The position numbers and the translations under genes were made by a program. The notes beneath the pieces are model-generated. The model had not been told where the DNA came from. It did no database searches and worked only from the letters and a program-made list of their open reading frames with translations. DNA of 64,000 bases from Bacillota bacterium (GTDB taxonomy: Bacteria > Bacillota > Clostridia > Acetivibrionales > DSM-27016): contig JAEWDM010000040.1 of the NCBI GenBank assembly GCA_023390115.1, positions 124,001-188,000 of the forward strand. Direction: 5' to 3'. Every line of letters starts with the position of its first letter. Position 1 is the stretch's first letter. Of this stretch, positions 35,066 through 45,572 are shown piece after piece.

Positions 35066-37306
35066 ATGGTAACGATAGAGGCTACTGTAGAGGAAATAAT
35101 TTTTTCCAACGAGATGAACGGGTATACTGTCTGTGATGTTAAGAGCGAAAAGGATACGGTGACTGCCGTAGGTTATATGCCTTTTATAAATGTTGGTGAA
35201 ACCTTAAGGCTTACGGGAAAGTGGGTAACTCATCCCGAGTATGGAGAGCAGCTCAAGGTTGATGCTTATGAGAAGGTGCTGCCTGACACTGTTGATGCCA
35301 TTGAAAAGTATCTTTCATCGGGAGTCATAAAGGGAGTAGGGCCTCAAACCGCAAAAAAAATCATTGAAAAATATGGTGAAGCTGCTCTGGAGGTTATACG
35401 GGATACCCCCCAAAGACTCACTGAAATAAAAGGTATAAGCCGGGATAAGGCATTAAAAATAGGACAAGCCTTTGAGGAGCAAAAAGGACTTAGAGATGTT
35501 GTGATGTTTTTCCAGAAGTATGGCATAAGCCCTTCCTACTCCGCAAGGATTTATAAAGCGTTCGGAGACAGGACCATAGAAGAAATAAAGGCAAATCCCT
35601 ATAAGCTGGCGGATGAAATTTTCGGAATAGGCTTTAAAACCGCAGATAGAATAGCTAAAAGCATGGGCATTGATCCTGTCTCCAGGTACAGGGTATGCAG
35701 CGGAATAAAGTATGTTCTTTCTCAGGCGGCTCTTAACGGGCATACATATATGCCTGAATTCAAATTAACCGAATATACGTGTCAGCTTCTTGAGGTGAGG
35801 CTAGAGGATATTAATGCCGCGCTTACCGCCAGTGTGCTTGAAAAATCCGTCTGGACCGAGAAAAGCGGCGAGGGTAAGGACAGTGAAAATGACTATAATA
35901 AAGTATATTTAAATGCTTTTTATAATGCCGAGCTGGGGGTATGCCGAAGGCTTCTTGAGCTTTCAGAGGTAGCCTTTAAAGGAGACCTTGGGGATTTTAA
36001 TCAAAAAATAGGGCAGGTGCAGAGGGAAGAAGGAGTAATTCTCGCTGACAGGCAAAAGGCTGCCGTAAGAGAGGCCTTAACGAATGGTGTGCTTGTAATC
36101 ACAGGGGGGCCCGGTACAGGCAAGACGACTATTATTAAAACCATAATCAGGCTTTTAAACGGTGAAGGCTATGAGGTGGCTCTTGCCGCGCCTACCGGAA
36201 GGGCCGCTAAAAGAATGTCCGACGCGACAGGCTTTGAAGCTAAAACCATCCACCGCCTTTTGGAAATAGGGTATTCGGGTACGGATGCCGACGCGTCCTT
36301 TCAAAAGGACGAGGCCAATCCCATAGCTGCGGATGTTGTTATAATAGATGAAATGTCAATGGTGGATATACTTCTTATGAATAATCTGCTTAAGGCTGTG
36401 AGTACGGGCACGAGGCTTATACTTGTGGGGGATGTGGATCAGCTTCCGTCGGTAGGTCCGGGGAATGTTCTTAAGGATATAATTGAAAGTAAAATGATTA
36501 TGTCTGTCAAGCTGACAGAAATATTCAGGCAGGCAGAGGAAAGCATGATAATTGTAAATGCCCATAAGATTAATAAAGGAGAGCACCCATGCCTGAACAA
36601 AAAGGATAAGGATTTCTTTTTTTTGCACAGGAGCAATGGCAACGATTTGATTGCGACAATCGTAGATCTCTGCGGCAGGCGGCTGCCTTCTAGCTATGGC
36701 TATGACCCTATGAAGCATATACAGGTTCTTACGCCCACAAGGAAAGGACTTGTGGGTGTGGCCAGACTTAATATAGAGCTGCAGAAGGTTCTTAATCCCC
36801 CGGGACCGCATAAAAATGAAAAGGTCTTCAGGGATTTTATATTCCGTGAGGGCGACCGTGTAATGCAGATTAAAAACAATTATAATCTCCGTTGGGAAAA
36901 AGAGGGGAATATGCCCGCTGAGGGAATGGGCGTTTTTAACGGGGATACGGGAATAATTCATAAAATCTGCAATGAGGAGCAAAAGCTTACTGTTTTATTT
37001 GAGGATGAAAAAAATGTCGTATATGATTTCGGCATATTAGATGAGCTGGAGCCTGCGTTTTCCATAACCATTCATAAGAGTCAGGGCTCCGAGTTTCCGG
37101 TGGTTGTTATGCCTATGTTTCAAGGCCCTAAAATGCTTATGACCAGAAACCTTCTGTATACTGCCGTAACACGGGCAAAAAAGCTTGTTGTACTGGTGGG
37201 AAGTGAAGAGGTGCTGAGCGAAATGATAGCCAACGAAAAGGAAACCTTAAGATATTCCGGCTTATGTGAAAAAATGCGGAGATATGGCCTCCGGAGCTTA
37301 ATCTGA
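35066..37306 (+). CDS. recD2: ATP-dependent RecD2-type DNA helicase
   Basis: This 746-residue SF1B helicase has the RecD2 N-terminal extension with helix-hairpin-helix units (GVIKGVGPQTAKKI, IFGIGFKTADRIAK), Walker A GGPGTGKTTI, Walker B VVIIDEMSMVD, a Q-loop APTGRAAKRM and the C-terminal SH3 and motif VI region TIHKSQGSEFPVV ... LLYTAVTRAKKLV. RecD2 acts without RecBC, in mismatch repair and fork restart. Confidence 0.95.
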   Translation: MVTIEATVEEIIFSNEMNGYTVCDVKSEKDTVTAVGYMPFINVGETLRLTGKWVTHPEYGEQLKVDAYEKVLPDTVDAIEKYLSSGVIKGVGPQTAKKIIEKYGEAALEVIRDTPQRLTEIKGISRDKALKIGQAFEEQKGLRDVVMFFQKYGISPSYSARIYKAFGDRTIEEIKANPYKLADEIFGIGFKTADRIAKSMGIDPVSRYRVCSGIKYVLSQAALNGHTYMPEFKLTEYTCQLLEVRLEDINAALTASVLEKSVWTEKSGEGKDSENDYNKVYLNAFYNAELGVCRRLLELSEVAFKGDLGDFNQKIGQVQREEGVILADRQKAAVREALTNGVLVITGGPGTGKTTIIKTIIRLLNGEGYEVALAAPTGRAAKRMSDATGFEAKTIHRLLEIGYSGTDADASFQKDEANPIAADVVIIDEMSMVDILLMNNLLKAVSTGTRLILVGDVDQLPSVGPGNVLKDIIESKMIMSVKLTEIFRQAEESMIIVNAHKINKGEHPCLNKKDKDFFFLHRSNGNDLIATIVDLCGRRLPSSYGYDPMKHIQVLTPTRKGLVGVARLNIELQKVLNPPGPHKNEKVFRDFIFREGDRVMQIKNNYNLRWEKEGNMPAEGMGVFNGDTGIIHKICNEEQKLTVLFEDEKNVVYDFGILDELEPAFSITIHKSQGSEFPVVVMPMFQGPKMLMTRNLLYTAVTRAKKLVVLVGSEEVLSEMIANEKETLRYSGLCEKMRRYGLRSLI

Positions 37307-37402
37307 TATTATGCGGCTTCGGTTAATTTTTAAAATGCGTTCAGCTTTTCTTCCTTTGTGCCGAAATAAAAATAAAGTGTGATTTTTAAGGGGAGAACTT
37401 TA

Positions 37403-39760
37403 ATGCTTAAAAATATAATGGGATTTATTAATACAGCGGGAATATTTATCCTTGCATTTATTATCATATTGACAGGCCTTCCGGCCGCAGCCTTTGCCGA
37501 TGCTTCTTTAGCTGTGCTTACGCTGACCGTTGACGCCTCTCCATACCGCGTAAGGCTGCAGTGGACGGATAACTTAAATATTGAAAGCAGCTACTGCATT
37601 GATAGGAAAACCGATTCAGGAAGCTTTTCGCAGGTAGCCACCGCTTATTCCTATGCCTATGGAAGCAGCCTTCAGTGGACCGATTCCAATGTAAAGGAAG
37701 GGCATACATACACATACAGAATCAGATATTATGTTTCCTCCGACAAAAGCTATACCATTTACACAAATGAAGCCTCTACTGCCGTAACGTCTGTAATAAA
37801 GCCCAACAGCCTTACTGTTACTGCTGTTTCAACCTCCGAGACAGATCTGAAATGGACTTATCCCGCAACCAGCAGCTATGACACTGTTGTTGAGCGAAAG
37901 GGGGGAGGTGCTGATTGGGCCGTCGTAGCCACAGTGAGCTCAGGCACAAATACCTACAGCGACAGCGGGCTTATGACAAATACCACCTACTACTACAGGA
38001 TACGGGCCTATGCAGGTACAAATATATATTCGGGAGCATATCCGGGAGAGTCGGGAAGGTGGGCTGTAACAAAAGTGGGAGCGTCAGGCGGGCTTTACGG
38101 ATATGCTTCATCCTCCAATGCCATAACGCTGAAATGGGATGACAGCTCCAATAAGACCACCTATTTTGATATTCAGAGAAAAAACTCCGACGGAAGCTTT
38201 ACTACCATAAAAACCGTAAGCCCGGGAGTAAGCACATATACCGACATCGGACTGGAGCAATATAAAAAATATACCTACAGGATTGGGGCAAAGGCCACAT
38301 CCGGCGGAAGCCCTGAAACTGCAAACTATAGCGATGAGGTTGAGGTTACCTGCTTTTATATAAGCCCGCCGGCGGGATTAACAGTTAAGGCTGTTCTGGG
38401 GGCGGAAATGGAGCTCGCATGGACGGATAATTCCTCCAATGAAACGGGCTTCGAAATATGGCGGAAGGCCGGTGAGGAGGGAGAATGGCAGCAGTACGGA
38501 CAGACGGAGAGGAATGTTAACAGCTTCACGGACGACGATACCTTGCCCGACATCATGTATATTTATAGAGTCAGAGCCCATATGCTGTACAATAATTCCT
38601 ATTCCTCGTTTACAAATGAGGCCTCAGCATGGACCATGTCCCTTGATCCTGCAACGGACTTGCAGTATACAAGGCTTTCCGGCATCGGGATAAAGCTTGT
38701 ATGGGCGGATAATTCCAGCAGGGAAAGCGGATTTGCAGTGGAAAGAAAAACGGGTGTTGACGGTGAGTGGGTCCAGATTGCGTCCCTGGCGGCAAATATA
38801 ACAACCCATACCGATAAGAGCATACAGAAGGGTAAAAAATATTTCTATAGAATTAGAACGTTTGATAATGTGTATTTTAAGTCTTATGTTTACAGCGAGA
38901 TAATTGAAATACGTGATGATGTAACAGGCACGCCCTCGGATTTATCTATAGAAGCGGTATCCTCCAGTCAGGTTAAGCTTACGTGGAAGGATAATTCCAA
39001 TAATGAATCGGGCTTTAAGATTGAAAGGCTGAATCCGTCTTCGCTGTACTATGAAGAAATTGCAAGAGTTGATGTCAATGTCACGTCATATTACGACAGC
39101 GGGCTTACGCCGGGAACCTACTACTATTACAGAATAAGGGCCTTTGACTTAGGCAGCAATACCCCATATACCCGTGAAATGAATATAAGGACTCCGCAGA
39201 ATGTGGTCATAAAGGATGTGGCTGACAGCCACTGGGCGTTTAAGGAGATTGAGAACCTGGTAAGCAGAGATATATTAAAGACCAATGAGGGAGGGTACTT
39301 CAGGCCGTCCGACAAAATAACAAGGGGAGAGCTGGCCAGCATGCTCGTAACGGCCTTCGGAGTGGAGGGAACTGCTGTGGGCTCCTTTGCCGATGTCAAC
39401 TCCCGCCATAAATACTATAAGCAAATAATGGTTGCGGATAAGATGGGCATTATCACCGTAAGTAAAAATAACTACTTTTATCCCGATGCTTATATCGCAA
39501 GAGAGGAAATGGCCATATTTGTTGCAAGGACGCTGAAAACAACAGGAGAGCCCTTAAACGGACATGAGGATTCCATACTCGACGAATTTTCAGACAAGGA
39601 TGATGTGTCGAGAAGCGCGCTGTACAGTGTGGCATCAATGCTTGGAGAGGGAATAATGTCTGCGCAGACCAAAAACGGAGAGCAGGTTATAGCTCCAAGG
39701 GGAAGCGTGACAAGAGCGGATGCGGCAGTAGTTATTTTCAGGGCAATGAACAGGGATTAG
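37403..39760 (+). CDS. Surface protein with six FnIII-like repeats and S-layer-homology domains
   Basis: The start at 37403 follows GGGGAG and begins a signal peptide (MLKNIMGFINTAGIFIL ... AAAFADA). The 785-residue protein has about six fibronectin-III-like repeats, each with an LxW-DN turn (for example LAWTDNSSNETGF and LTWKDNSNNESGF), and three C-terminal SLH modules beginning VADSHWAFKEIENL, SFADVNSRHKYYKQI and FSDKDDVSRSALYSV. SLH modules anchor it to pyruvylated wall polymer. It is probably structural or adhesive; no catalytic domain was seen. Confidence 0.87.
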   Translation: MLKNIMGFINTAGIFILAFIIILTGLPAAAFADASLAVLTLTVDASPYRVRLQWTDNLNIESSYCIDRKTDSGSFSQVATAYSYAYGSSLQWTDSNVKEGHTYTYRIRYYVSSDKSYTIYTNEASTAVTSVIKPNSLTVTAVSTSETDLKWTYPATSSYDTVVERKGGGADWAVVATVSSGTNTYSDSGLMTNTTYYYRIRAYAGTNIYSGAYPGESGRWAVTKVGASGGLYGYASSSNAITLKWDDSSNKTTYFDIQRKNSDGSFTTIKTVSPGVSTYTDIGLEQYKKYTYRIGAKATSGGSPETANYSDEVEVTCFYISPPAGLTVKAVLGAEMELAWTDNSSNETGFEIWRKAGEEGEWQQYGQTERNVNSFTDDDTLPDIMYIYRVRAHMLYNNSYSSFTNEASAWTMSLDPATDLQYTRLSGIGIKLVWADNSSRESGFAVERKTGVDGEWVQIASLAANITTHTDKSIQKGKKYFYRIRTFDNVYFKSYVYSEIIEIRDDVTGTPSDLSIEAVSSSQVKLTWKDNSNNESGFKIERLNPSSLYYEEIARVDVNVTSYYDSGLTPGTYYYYRIRAFDLGSNTPYTREMNIRTPQNVVIKDVADSHWAFKEIENLVSRDILKTNEGGYFRPSDKITRGELASMLVTAFGVEGTAVGSFADVNSRHKYYKQIMVADKMGIITVSKNNYFYPDAYIAREEMAIFVARTLKTTGEPLNGHEDSILDEFSDKDDVSRSALYSVASMLGEGIMSAQTKNGEQVIAPRGSVTRADAAVVIFRAMNRD

Positions 39761-39764
39761 GACC

Positions 39765-40403
39765 CTATTCAGTTTCAAAGAGCACTGCTCTCACGGGGGA
39801 ACCGTCCGCGCCCTCTATAAAAAGGGGCAGGCACGAAAAGAAATATTCTCCCTCCTGCACTTCTTTAAGGTACAGGCCTTCTATTATGCCTATTTCATTG
39901 GACAGAAGCAGGTGATGTGCAGGATGCTCTGAGGATGAGTATCCGTCCACTGAAAGATAGTCCACTCCCAACGTTTTTATTTTCTTTTCCGCAAGGTGTC
40001 TCGCAGCCGATTCTTCGATGTATATAAATTCCTTATGAAAGGGCTGCGTCTGATGCAAGAGGCTGTTGCGGGTCTTCAGAAAAACCGTGTCGCCTTCAAA
40101 AATCGGAAGAGAGCTTATGCTGCTCCTGTCTATAAAGCCTTCAGACTTCAGATCAAAAACCTTAACAGTGCCTATGTACTGTGACAGGTTGAGAGAACAA
40201 ATGCGTTTTCCACCATCAATGAAATGAAAGGGAGCGTCTATATGGGTTCCGGTGTGGAGACCCATTTTTATGCTTGAAACATTGCAGGCATCCCCCTGCT
40301 TTATAGAGGAGTTTATTCCTATTTCTACGGGGCTATCCCCCGGCCATACCGCCATTCCGGGATAAATTCTTCTGGAAACATCAATAATCTTTTTTATTTT
40401 CAT
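39765..40403 (-). CDS. Cyclase-family metal-dependent hydrolase
   Basis: This 212-residue protein of the cyclase/kynurenine-formamidase family (PF04199) shows VWPGDSPVEI and the metal motif LHTGTHIDAPFHF, with GVDYLSVDG and EHPAHHLLL later. The start at 40403 follows GGAGGG. The family includes arylformamidases and lactam or imide hydrolases; the substrate is not evident. It is convergent with the SLH gene, whose stop is 4 bases away. Confidence 0.85.
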   Translation of the reverse strand: MKIKKIIDVSRRIYPGMAVWPGDSPVEIGINSSIKQGDACNVSSIKMGLHTGTHIDAPFHFIDGGKRICSLNLSQYIGTVKVFDLKSEGFIDRSSISSLPIFEGDTVFLKTRNSLLHQTQPFHKEFIYIEESAARHLAEKKIKTLGVDYLSVDGYSSSEHPAHHLLLSNEIGIIEGLYLKEVQEGEYFFSCLPLFIEGADGSPVRAVLFETE

Positions 40404-40447
40404 AGGATGGCAGCCCTCCAAAAGGTCTATAGGTGGTTTATATCCGG

Positions 40448-42142
40448 TTAAAAAAGCTTTGGGGCATTTTTTAAATATTCCTCGATAATATCAAAACGAC
40501 GAAAAGCAGCTGCTATAGTGCGCCCATCTATTTGGCTCAATGAATTATTAAGATGACCAAGGCTCTTACGCAGGCAATCAGACAGGTATTTCTCACATAC
40601 ACAATAGAGCTCTTCTTTTGTTTGCTCAAAAACCTTACGGGCTTTTTCAAAATTTCTATGAGTTAATTGATTAAGTGTTATGTTCAATTGCAAAAGCAGT
40701 TGACGTCCCATCAGCATTGATATAAAATACTGGCTATATTTTCTTTGTGCTTGAATTTCAGGATCAGATGAAAGCTTTCGCCTGTAATTGTCACAAAACC
40801 GAAAAATCAAAACAGCTATAATCATCTGGGAGGCATTTAAATCTTTGAATATTATTTCATAGTAGGTACTGAAAAACTCATATTTTTTATATTTCGCCAA
40901 ATGAGGGCGCTGTCTCCAGGTTGCCAGCACAGATTCTGCCGCTACTGACGATGGGATAATATCCGTTCCGGCCTGATTAGTTGTCTGGTTGTCCCTCTTA
41001 CGCTTATAGACGTAATGAAGCTGTTCCGCGCCTTGCTCCAAAAGCTGCTGCTCAGGGGCATTGGATTTTAAGTCTCTGAAATCAACCGGATTTTGGCTGT
41101 TGGTTGCAAAGGTTATATCCTGAATGACGTTTTCATCATCATTAACCTCATATATCCGGACAAGAACCTCTACGTTTGTAAAATCAACCTCGGGGTTTTC
41201 ACTTATTGTTTGAAAAATAGTTTTACATGTCTGTCCTCCGTTGATTATTTGCATTTTTTCGACCTTAACCATCCAATTGCTTTCCTGCAAAAAATTAGCC
41301 GCAAACTTTTCGCAAACTATTGTGATTCCATTATTGAAAAAGAAAAAATTATTCTTTTTCGCGTCATCAAGAATGGTTTTTCTGATACCTTCATTCACAA
41401 CGTTACGGCCCAGATATCTGCGTATATTCTTTTCAAGCAGGACATCTCCGTGCTCCTTCATTATCCTGTAAATTTCCTTTACACCTGTACGCCCCAATAT
41501 AACGCTTTTGTAATTAAAATCTTCGCGTATGGACTTTCCCTTTAGCTGAATAAAAGTATTAACACCTTTAGTTCTGTTTGAACGTTTTATGATGTCCTCA
41601 TGATTAAAATATTCAAACTCAACCTGTTTTTGATCTTTAAAATTATTATCAATATAATTTTGAGCGGAAGAATCCCATTTTAATCCGTTATTAATGCAAA
41701 CAAATGTTACTGAAGGAATATATCCATCTAAAATATGCGAATGGATATCTGTGACTACTGCTTTACTGCCTTCGTTGAGCCTCATTTTTTTTTGAGGATC
41801 GAACACTCCGTTAATTGTATTAACTGCTTTTTCTATAGCATTTGCGGGAAAATTTGAGTCCTTATCCAAATCGCGGGTATATTTTGTTTGAAACAGAATA
41901 ACGTTTATTTGTGAATCCTCGCCGCTTGCAATATAGGCAGCGTCAAATCCTCCGTCATCTCCGCCGTCTGTCAGGTATTGTATAACATTTGATATATCTA
42001 TTTCAAGATACGATGCTACTGCCAGCAATAAAAATGATCTTGACCTCTTCCTTTCTTCCCCGGCTATGTCAGAAAAATATACTGGATTTTCATTAATCAG
42101 GTTCATTATTTGATTATCCACCAGTTGCTTAGCAACATTCAT
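40448..42142 (-). CDS. AIPR family protein (abortive-infection-type)
   Basis: The start at 42142 follows GAGGAGG. This 564-residue protein matches the AIPR family (PF10592), named for abortive infection phage resistance. Its core is LLEKNIRRYLGRNVVNEGI, then NNFFFFNNGITIVC, MQIINGGQTCKTI and FATNSQNPVDFRDL. The N-terminal region GGDDGGFDAAYI ... VILFQTKYT looks like a PD-(D/E)XK-type strand pair with D, D and QxK. It stands alone, with no adjacent methylase. Defence is inferred from the family. Confidence 0.82.
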   Translation of the reverse strand: MNVAKQLVDNQIMNLINENPVYFSDIAGEERKRSRSFLLLAVASYLEIDISNVIQYLTDGGDDGGFDAAYIASGEDSQINVILFQTKYTRDLDKDSNFPANAIEKAVNTINGVFDPQKKMRLNEGSKAVVTDIHSHILDGYIPSVTFVCINNGLKWDSSAQNYIDNNFKDQKQVEFEYFNHEDIIKRSNRTKGVNTFIQLKGKSIREDFNYKSVILGRTGVKEIYRIMKEHGDVLLEKNIRRYLGRNVVNEGIRKTILDDAKKNNFFFFNNGITIVCEKFAANFLQESNWMVKVEKMQIINGGQTCKTIFQTISENPEVDFTNVEVLVRIYEVNDDENVIQDITFATNSQNPVDFRDLKSNAPEQQLLEQGAEQLHYVYKRKRDNQTTNQAGTDIIPSSVAAESVLATWRQRPHLAKYKKYEFFSTYYEIIFKDLNASQMIIAVLIFRFCDNYRRKLSSDPEIQAQRKYSQYFISMLMGRQLLLQLNITLNQLTHRNFEKARKVFEQTKEELYCVCEKYLSDCLRKSLGHLNNSLSQIDGRTIAAAFRRFDIIEEYLKNAPKLF

Positions 42143-42435
42143 GTTTACGTCCTCCTCTATAATAAAAGCTATAGTCAACGGACTCTAAGACTCAACGTAA
42201 TTTTATATAAAAAGTTTACCCTAAAATATCATATTTGACAACAAATATAGTAAATTGCCCTTTTAATATTGAAGAAGACAGGCTAAATACATTGGTAAAA
42301 TTCTGAATACTGGAGTATAATATGGAAGAAGAAATATATGTGGTGTTATTTTAGAAAAACTTAGATACAGGAAAGATTAATTTAGTAAAAAGGGTGATAT
42401 ATTATATCTATATAACAAGTGTAGGAGGTAGTAAG

Positions 42436-44244
42436 ATGCAGCAGACCAAGACCAGCAAGCTTCCCAAAAGAGAGGAAATAGAGGGGCAATACAAATGGAA
42501 GCTTGAAGATATTTATGACAGCATTGACAAGTGGGAGCAGGACTTTAAAACGGTAAAAAGGCTTTCGGGGGAGATAGCCTCCTGCAAGGGCACGCTGGGA
42601 GAGACCACAGACAGGCTGCTTGCCTGCTTAAAGCTCTGCGATGAGCTGACCTCACTCAATGACAGGCTGTTTGTATATTCAAGGATGAAAAGGGATGAAA
42701 ACAATGCGGATGCCGTATACCAGGCCTTGACGGAAAGAGCGTCGGCACTCTCCACCGAGGTATACGCGGCGATATCCTTTATAGTCCCCGAGATAATATC
42801 AATACCCGAGGACACTCTGAAGGAATTTATGGACAGCAATAGGGAGCTTTGGATATACAGGCACTATATTAATGAGGTTTTCAGGCAAAAAAAGCACATA
42901 CTGTCCGACGAGCAGGAGCAGCTTCTTGCCCTTGCTTCAGAGCCTCTGCATGCCTCCCACGACATATTTTCCATGTTTAATAATGCGGATATAAGATTTC
43001 CCTTCATAAAGGATGAGGAGGGAAACGAGGTGGAATTGACAAAGGGCAGGTATGTAAGGTTTCTTGAAAGCAAGGACAGAAGGGTAAGAGAGGATGCCTT
43101 CCAGGCCATGTACAGCTCGTATAAAAAGAACATCAATACTCTTGCGGCGTCATTTAGCGGGAATGTAAAAAAGAACAGGTTTTATACCACTGTAAGAAAA
43201 TATGGCTCGTCTCTTGAAGCTTCTCTCGATTCTGACAATATAACCACTGACATATATGACAACCTGATTAAGACGGTAAACAGCAATCTTCACCTTCTCC
43301 ACAGATATTTAAGGCTCAGGAAAAAGGCGTTAAAGCTTGAAGAGCTGCATATGTACGACCTGTATGTGCCTATTGTGGAGGAGCCCGAAAGGAACATACC
43401 GTATAAAGACGCCTTAAGCATGGTGCAAAAAGGGCTTATGCCTCTGGGAGAAGAGTATGCCGGGTATTTGAGGCAGGGCTTTGACTCAGGCTGGATAGAT
43501 GTCTACGAAAATGAGGGAAAAACGGGAGGGGCATATTCCTGGGGCACTTATAATTCTCATCCCTATGTGCTCCTTAATTATCAGGGAACTATAAACGACG
43601 TTTATACAATAGCCCACGAAATGGGTCATGCTCTGCATTCCTTTTATACTAATAAAACTCAGCCTTATATTTATTCGGAATATAAAATATTTGTGGCGGA
43701 GGTTGCGTCCACGGTAAATGAATCCCTCCTTATGAGGCATATGCTGGCTAATACAAGGGACAACAGGGAAAAGGCATACCTTCTTAATCATTACCTGGAG
43801 GAATTCAGAGGGACTGTATTCAGGCAGGTAATGTTTGCGGAATTTGAAAAGATGGTTCATGAGAAAGCGGAGCAGGGAGAGGCGCTCACAGCGGAAATGC
43901 TTTCTAAAATATACAGGGAGCTTAATATGAAATATTTCGGAAATGAGGTTGTGGCGGATCAGGACATTGATATGGAATGGGCAAGAATTCCCCACTTCTA
44001 TACAAGCTTCTATGTATATAAGTATGCTACGGGCTTTTCAGCGGCAACCTCTCTTTCGCGGCAGATTCTGGAGGAGGGCCGTCCGGCGGTAAGCAGGTAC
44101 ATAAGCTTCCTTGAAAGCGGAGGCTCGGATTATCCCCTTGAGCTCCTCAAAAGGGCGGGAGTCGATCTTTCTACTCCCCGGCCGGTACAGGATGCGTTGA
44201 ATGTGTTTGAAGAAATATTAAATGAACTGGAGGGGATTATATGA
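42436..44244 (+). CDS. pepF: Oligoendopeptidase F (M3 family)
   Basis: The start at 42436 follows AGGAGG; a longer frame from 42394 is rejected. This 602-residue zinc peptidase carries HEMGH at 394-398 with the downstream Glu in EVASTVNE. The N-terminal KREEIEGQYKWKLEDIY is typical. It degrades cytoplasmic oligopeptides. The stop overlaps the next start as ATGA, so it is coupled to an M29 aminopeptidase. The gap 42143-42435 shows no gene and presumably holds two divergent promoters. Confidence 0.94.
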   Translation: MQQTKTSKLPKREEIEGQYKWKLEDIYDSIDKWEQDFKTVKRLSGEIASCKGTLGETTDRLLACLKLCDELTSLNDRLFVYSRMKRDENNADAVYQALTERASALSTEVYAAISFIVPEIISIPEDTLKEFMDSNRELWIYRHYINEVFRQKKHILSDEQEQLLALASEPLHASHDIFSMFNNADIRFPFIKDEEGNEVELTKGRYVRFLESKDRRVREDAFQAMYSSYKKNINTLAASFSGNVKKNRFYTTVRKYGSSLEASLDSDNITTDIYDNLIKTVNSNLHLLHRYLRLRKKALKLEELHMYDLYVPIVEEPERNIPYKDALSMVQKGLMPLGEEYAGYLRQGFDSGWIDVYENEGKTGGAYSWGTYNSHPYVLLNYQGTINDVYTIAHEMGHALHSFYTNKTQPYIYSEYKIFVAEVASTVNESLLMRHMLANTRDNREKAYLLNHYLEEFRGTVFRQVMFAEFEKMVHEKAEQGEALTAEMLSKIYRELNMKYFGNEVVADQDIDMEWARIPHFYTSFYVYKYATGFSAATSLSRQILEEGRPAVSRYISFLESGGSDYPLELLKRAGVDLSTPRPVQDALNVFEEILNELEGII

Positions 44245-45356
44245 ACGACCCCCGTATAGAAAAGCTTGCCGGCAACATTATAAATTATTCCGTAGGGCTT
44301 AAGGCGGGAGAGGAAATTCTTATAGAGGCCATAGGGAATGAGCCCGCTATTGTAAAGGCTATGATAAGAGCGGCATATAAGGCGGGAGGGGTGCCCTTTG
44401 TTACAATTAAGGACCCTGAAATTACGCGGGCGCTTTTAAGCGAATGCAGCCAAAAGCAGATAGAGGATATGGCGGCTTTTGAGGTGGCACGGATGAAGAG
44501 CATGAAAGCGTATATAGGAATAAGGGCGGGACAAAACGCAAGTGAAATGGGAGATGTGCCTTCCGATAAAATGAAGCTGTACTCGGCCTATTACCAGAAG
44601 CCTCTGCACTCAGACCAGCGCGTTAAATTTACAAGGTGGTGCGTTATGAGGTATCCGAACAGCTCAATGGCCCAGCTTGCGGGTATGTCTACGGAAGCCT
44701 TTGAGGATTTTTACTTTAAGGTGTGCAATCTTGATTATTCCAAAATGTCAAAGGCAATGGACAGCCTTGCAGGTATTATGGAAAGGTCGGATAAGGTGAG
44801 GATAACAGGCAATGGCACCGATCTGACATTTTCAATAAAGAATCTGCCTGCAATCAAATGTGACGGTAAAATGAATATTCCGGATGGAGAGGTGTTTACG
44901 GCGCCTGTAAAGGAATCTGTCAACGGGGTGATTACTTATAACACTCCTGCGGTATATCAGGGAGTTAACTTTGAAAATATACGCCTGGAATTTGAAAACG
45001 GGAAAATAGTAAAAGCAACAGCCAATAACAGTATAAGGATCAATGAAATATTTGATACTGATGAGGGGGCCAGATATGTAGGGGAGTTTGCAATAGGAGT
45101 CAATCCGTTTATTGAAACACCAATGAAGGACACCCTGTTTGATGAAAAGATAAAGGGAAGCCTTCACTTTACCCCCGGCAGCTGCTATGATGAGTGTGAT
45201 AATGGAAACAAATCCGCCATACATTGGGACCTTGTGCTTATACAAAGGCCTGAGTATGGTGGCGGAGACATATGGTTTGACGATACGCTTATACGCAGAG
45301 ATGGTGTTTTTGTGCCGGAAGAGCTCCACTGCCTGAACCCTGAAGAGTTAATTTAA
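44241..45356 (+). CDS. M29-family aminopeptidase
   Basis: This 371-residue AmpS/AmpT-type (thermophilic M29) metallopeptidase has the N-terminal fold VGLKAGEEILIEAIGNEPAIVKAM and C-terminal metal-site features: IPDGEVFTAP, GEFAIGVNP and then SAIHWDLVLIQRP. It would remove N-terminal residues from peptides produced by PepF, whose gene it overlaps by four bases. A terminator follows. Confidence 0.92.
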   Translation: MNDPRIEKLAGNIINYSVGLKAGEEILIEAIGNEPAIVKAMIRAAYKAGGVPFVTIKDPEITRALLSECSQKQIEDMAAFEVARMKSMKAYIGIRAGQNASEMGDVPSDKMKLYSAYYQKPLHSDQRVKFTRWCVMRYPNSSMAQLAGMSTEAFEDFYFKVCNLDYSKMSKAMDSLAGIMERSDKVRITGNGTDLTFSIKNLPAIKCDGKMNIPDGEVFTAPVKESVNGVITYNTPAVYQGVNFENIRLEFENGKIVKATANNSIRINEIFDTDEGARYVGEFAIGVNPFIETPMKDTLFDEKIKGSLHFTPGSCYDECDNGNKSAIHWDLVLIQRPEYGGGDIWFDDTLIRRDGVFVPEELHCLNPEELI

Positions 45357-45399
45357 ATATATTGCCTGCCGTATGTTAAATATTTACGGTATAAAAAGG

Positions 45400-45445
45400 G
45401 CCTGTGCAGAGCTGATTATATTTTGGCTTTGCACAGGCTGTTTTA
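45400..45445 (+). terminator. Terminator after pepF-M29 operon
   Basis: GCCTGTGCAGAGC pairs with GCTTTGCACAGGC across a 14-base loop, then TGTTTTAATT. Confidence 0.82.
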
Positions 45446-45572
45446 ATTGCAGCTAAAATTATATCACAGAATGCCGATATAAAAATTGATGCCGTGTTTA
45501 TATTTCATGGCCTTTATATAAAATTAAAATTTAATGATATAGATAAATGGCTTTAGAATCGGAGGTATTGAC

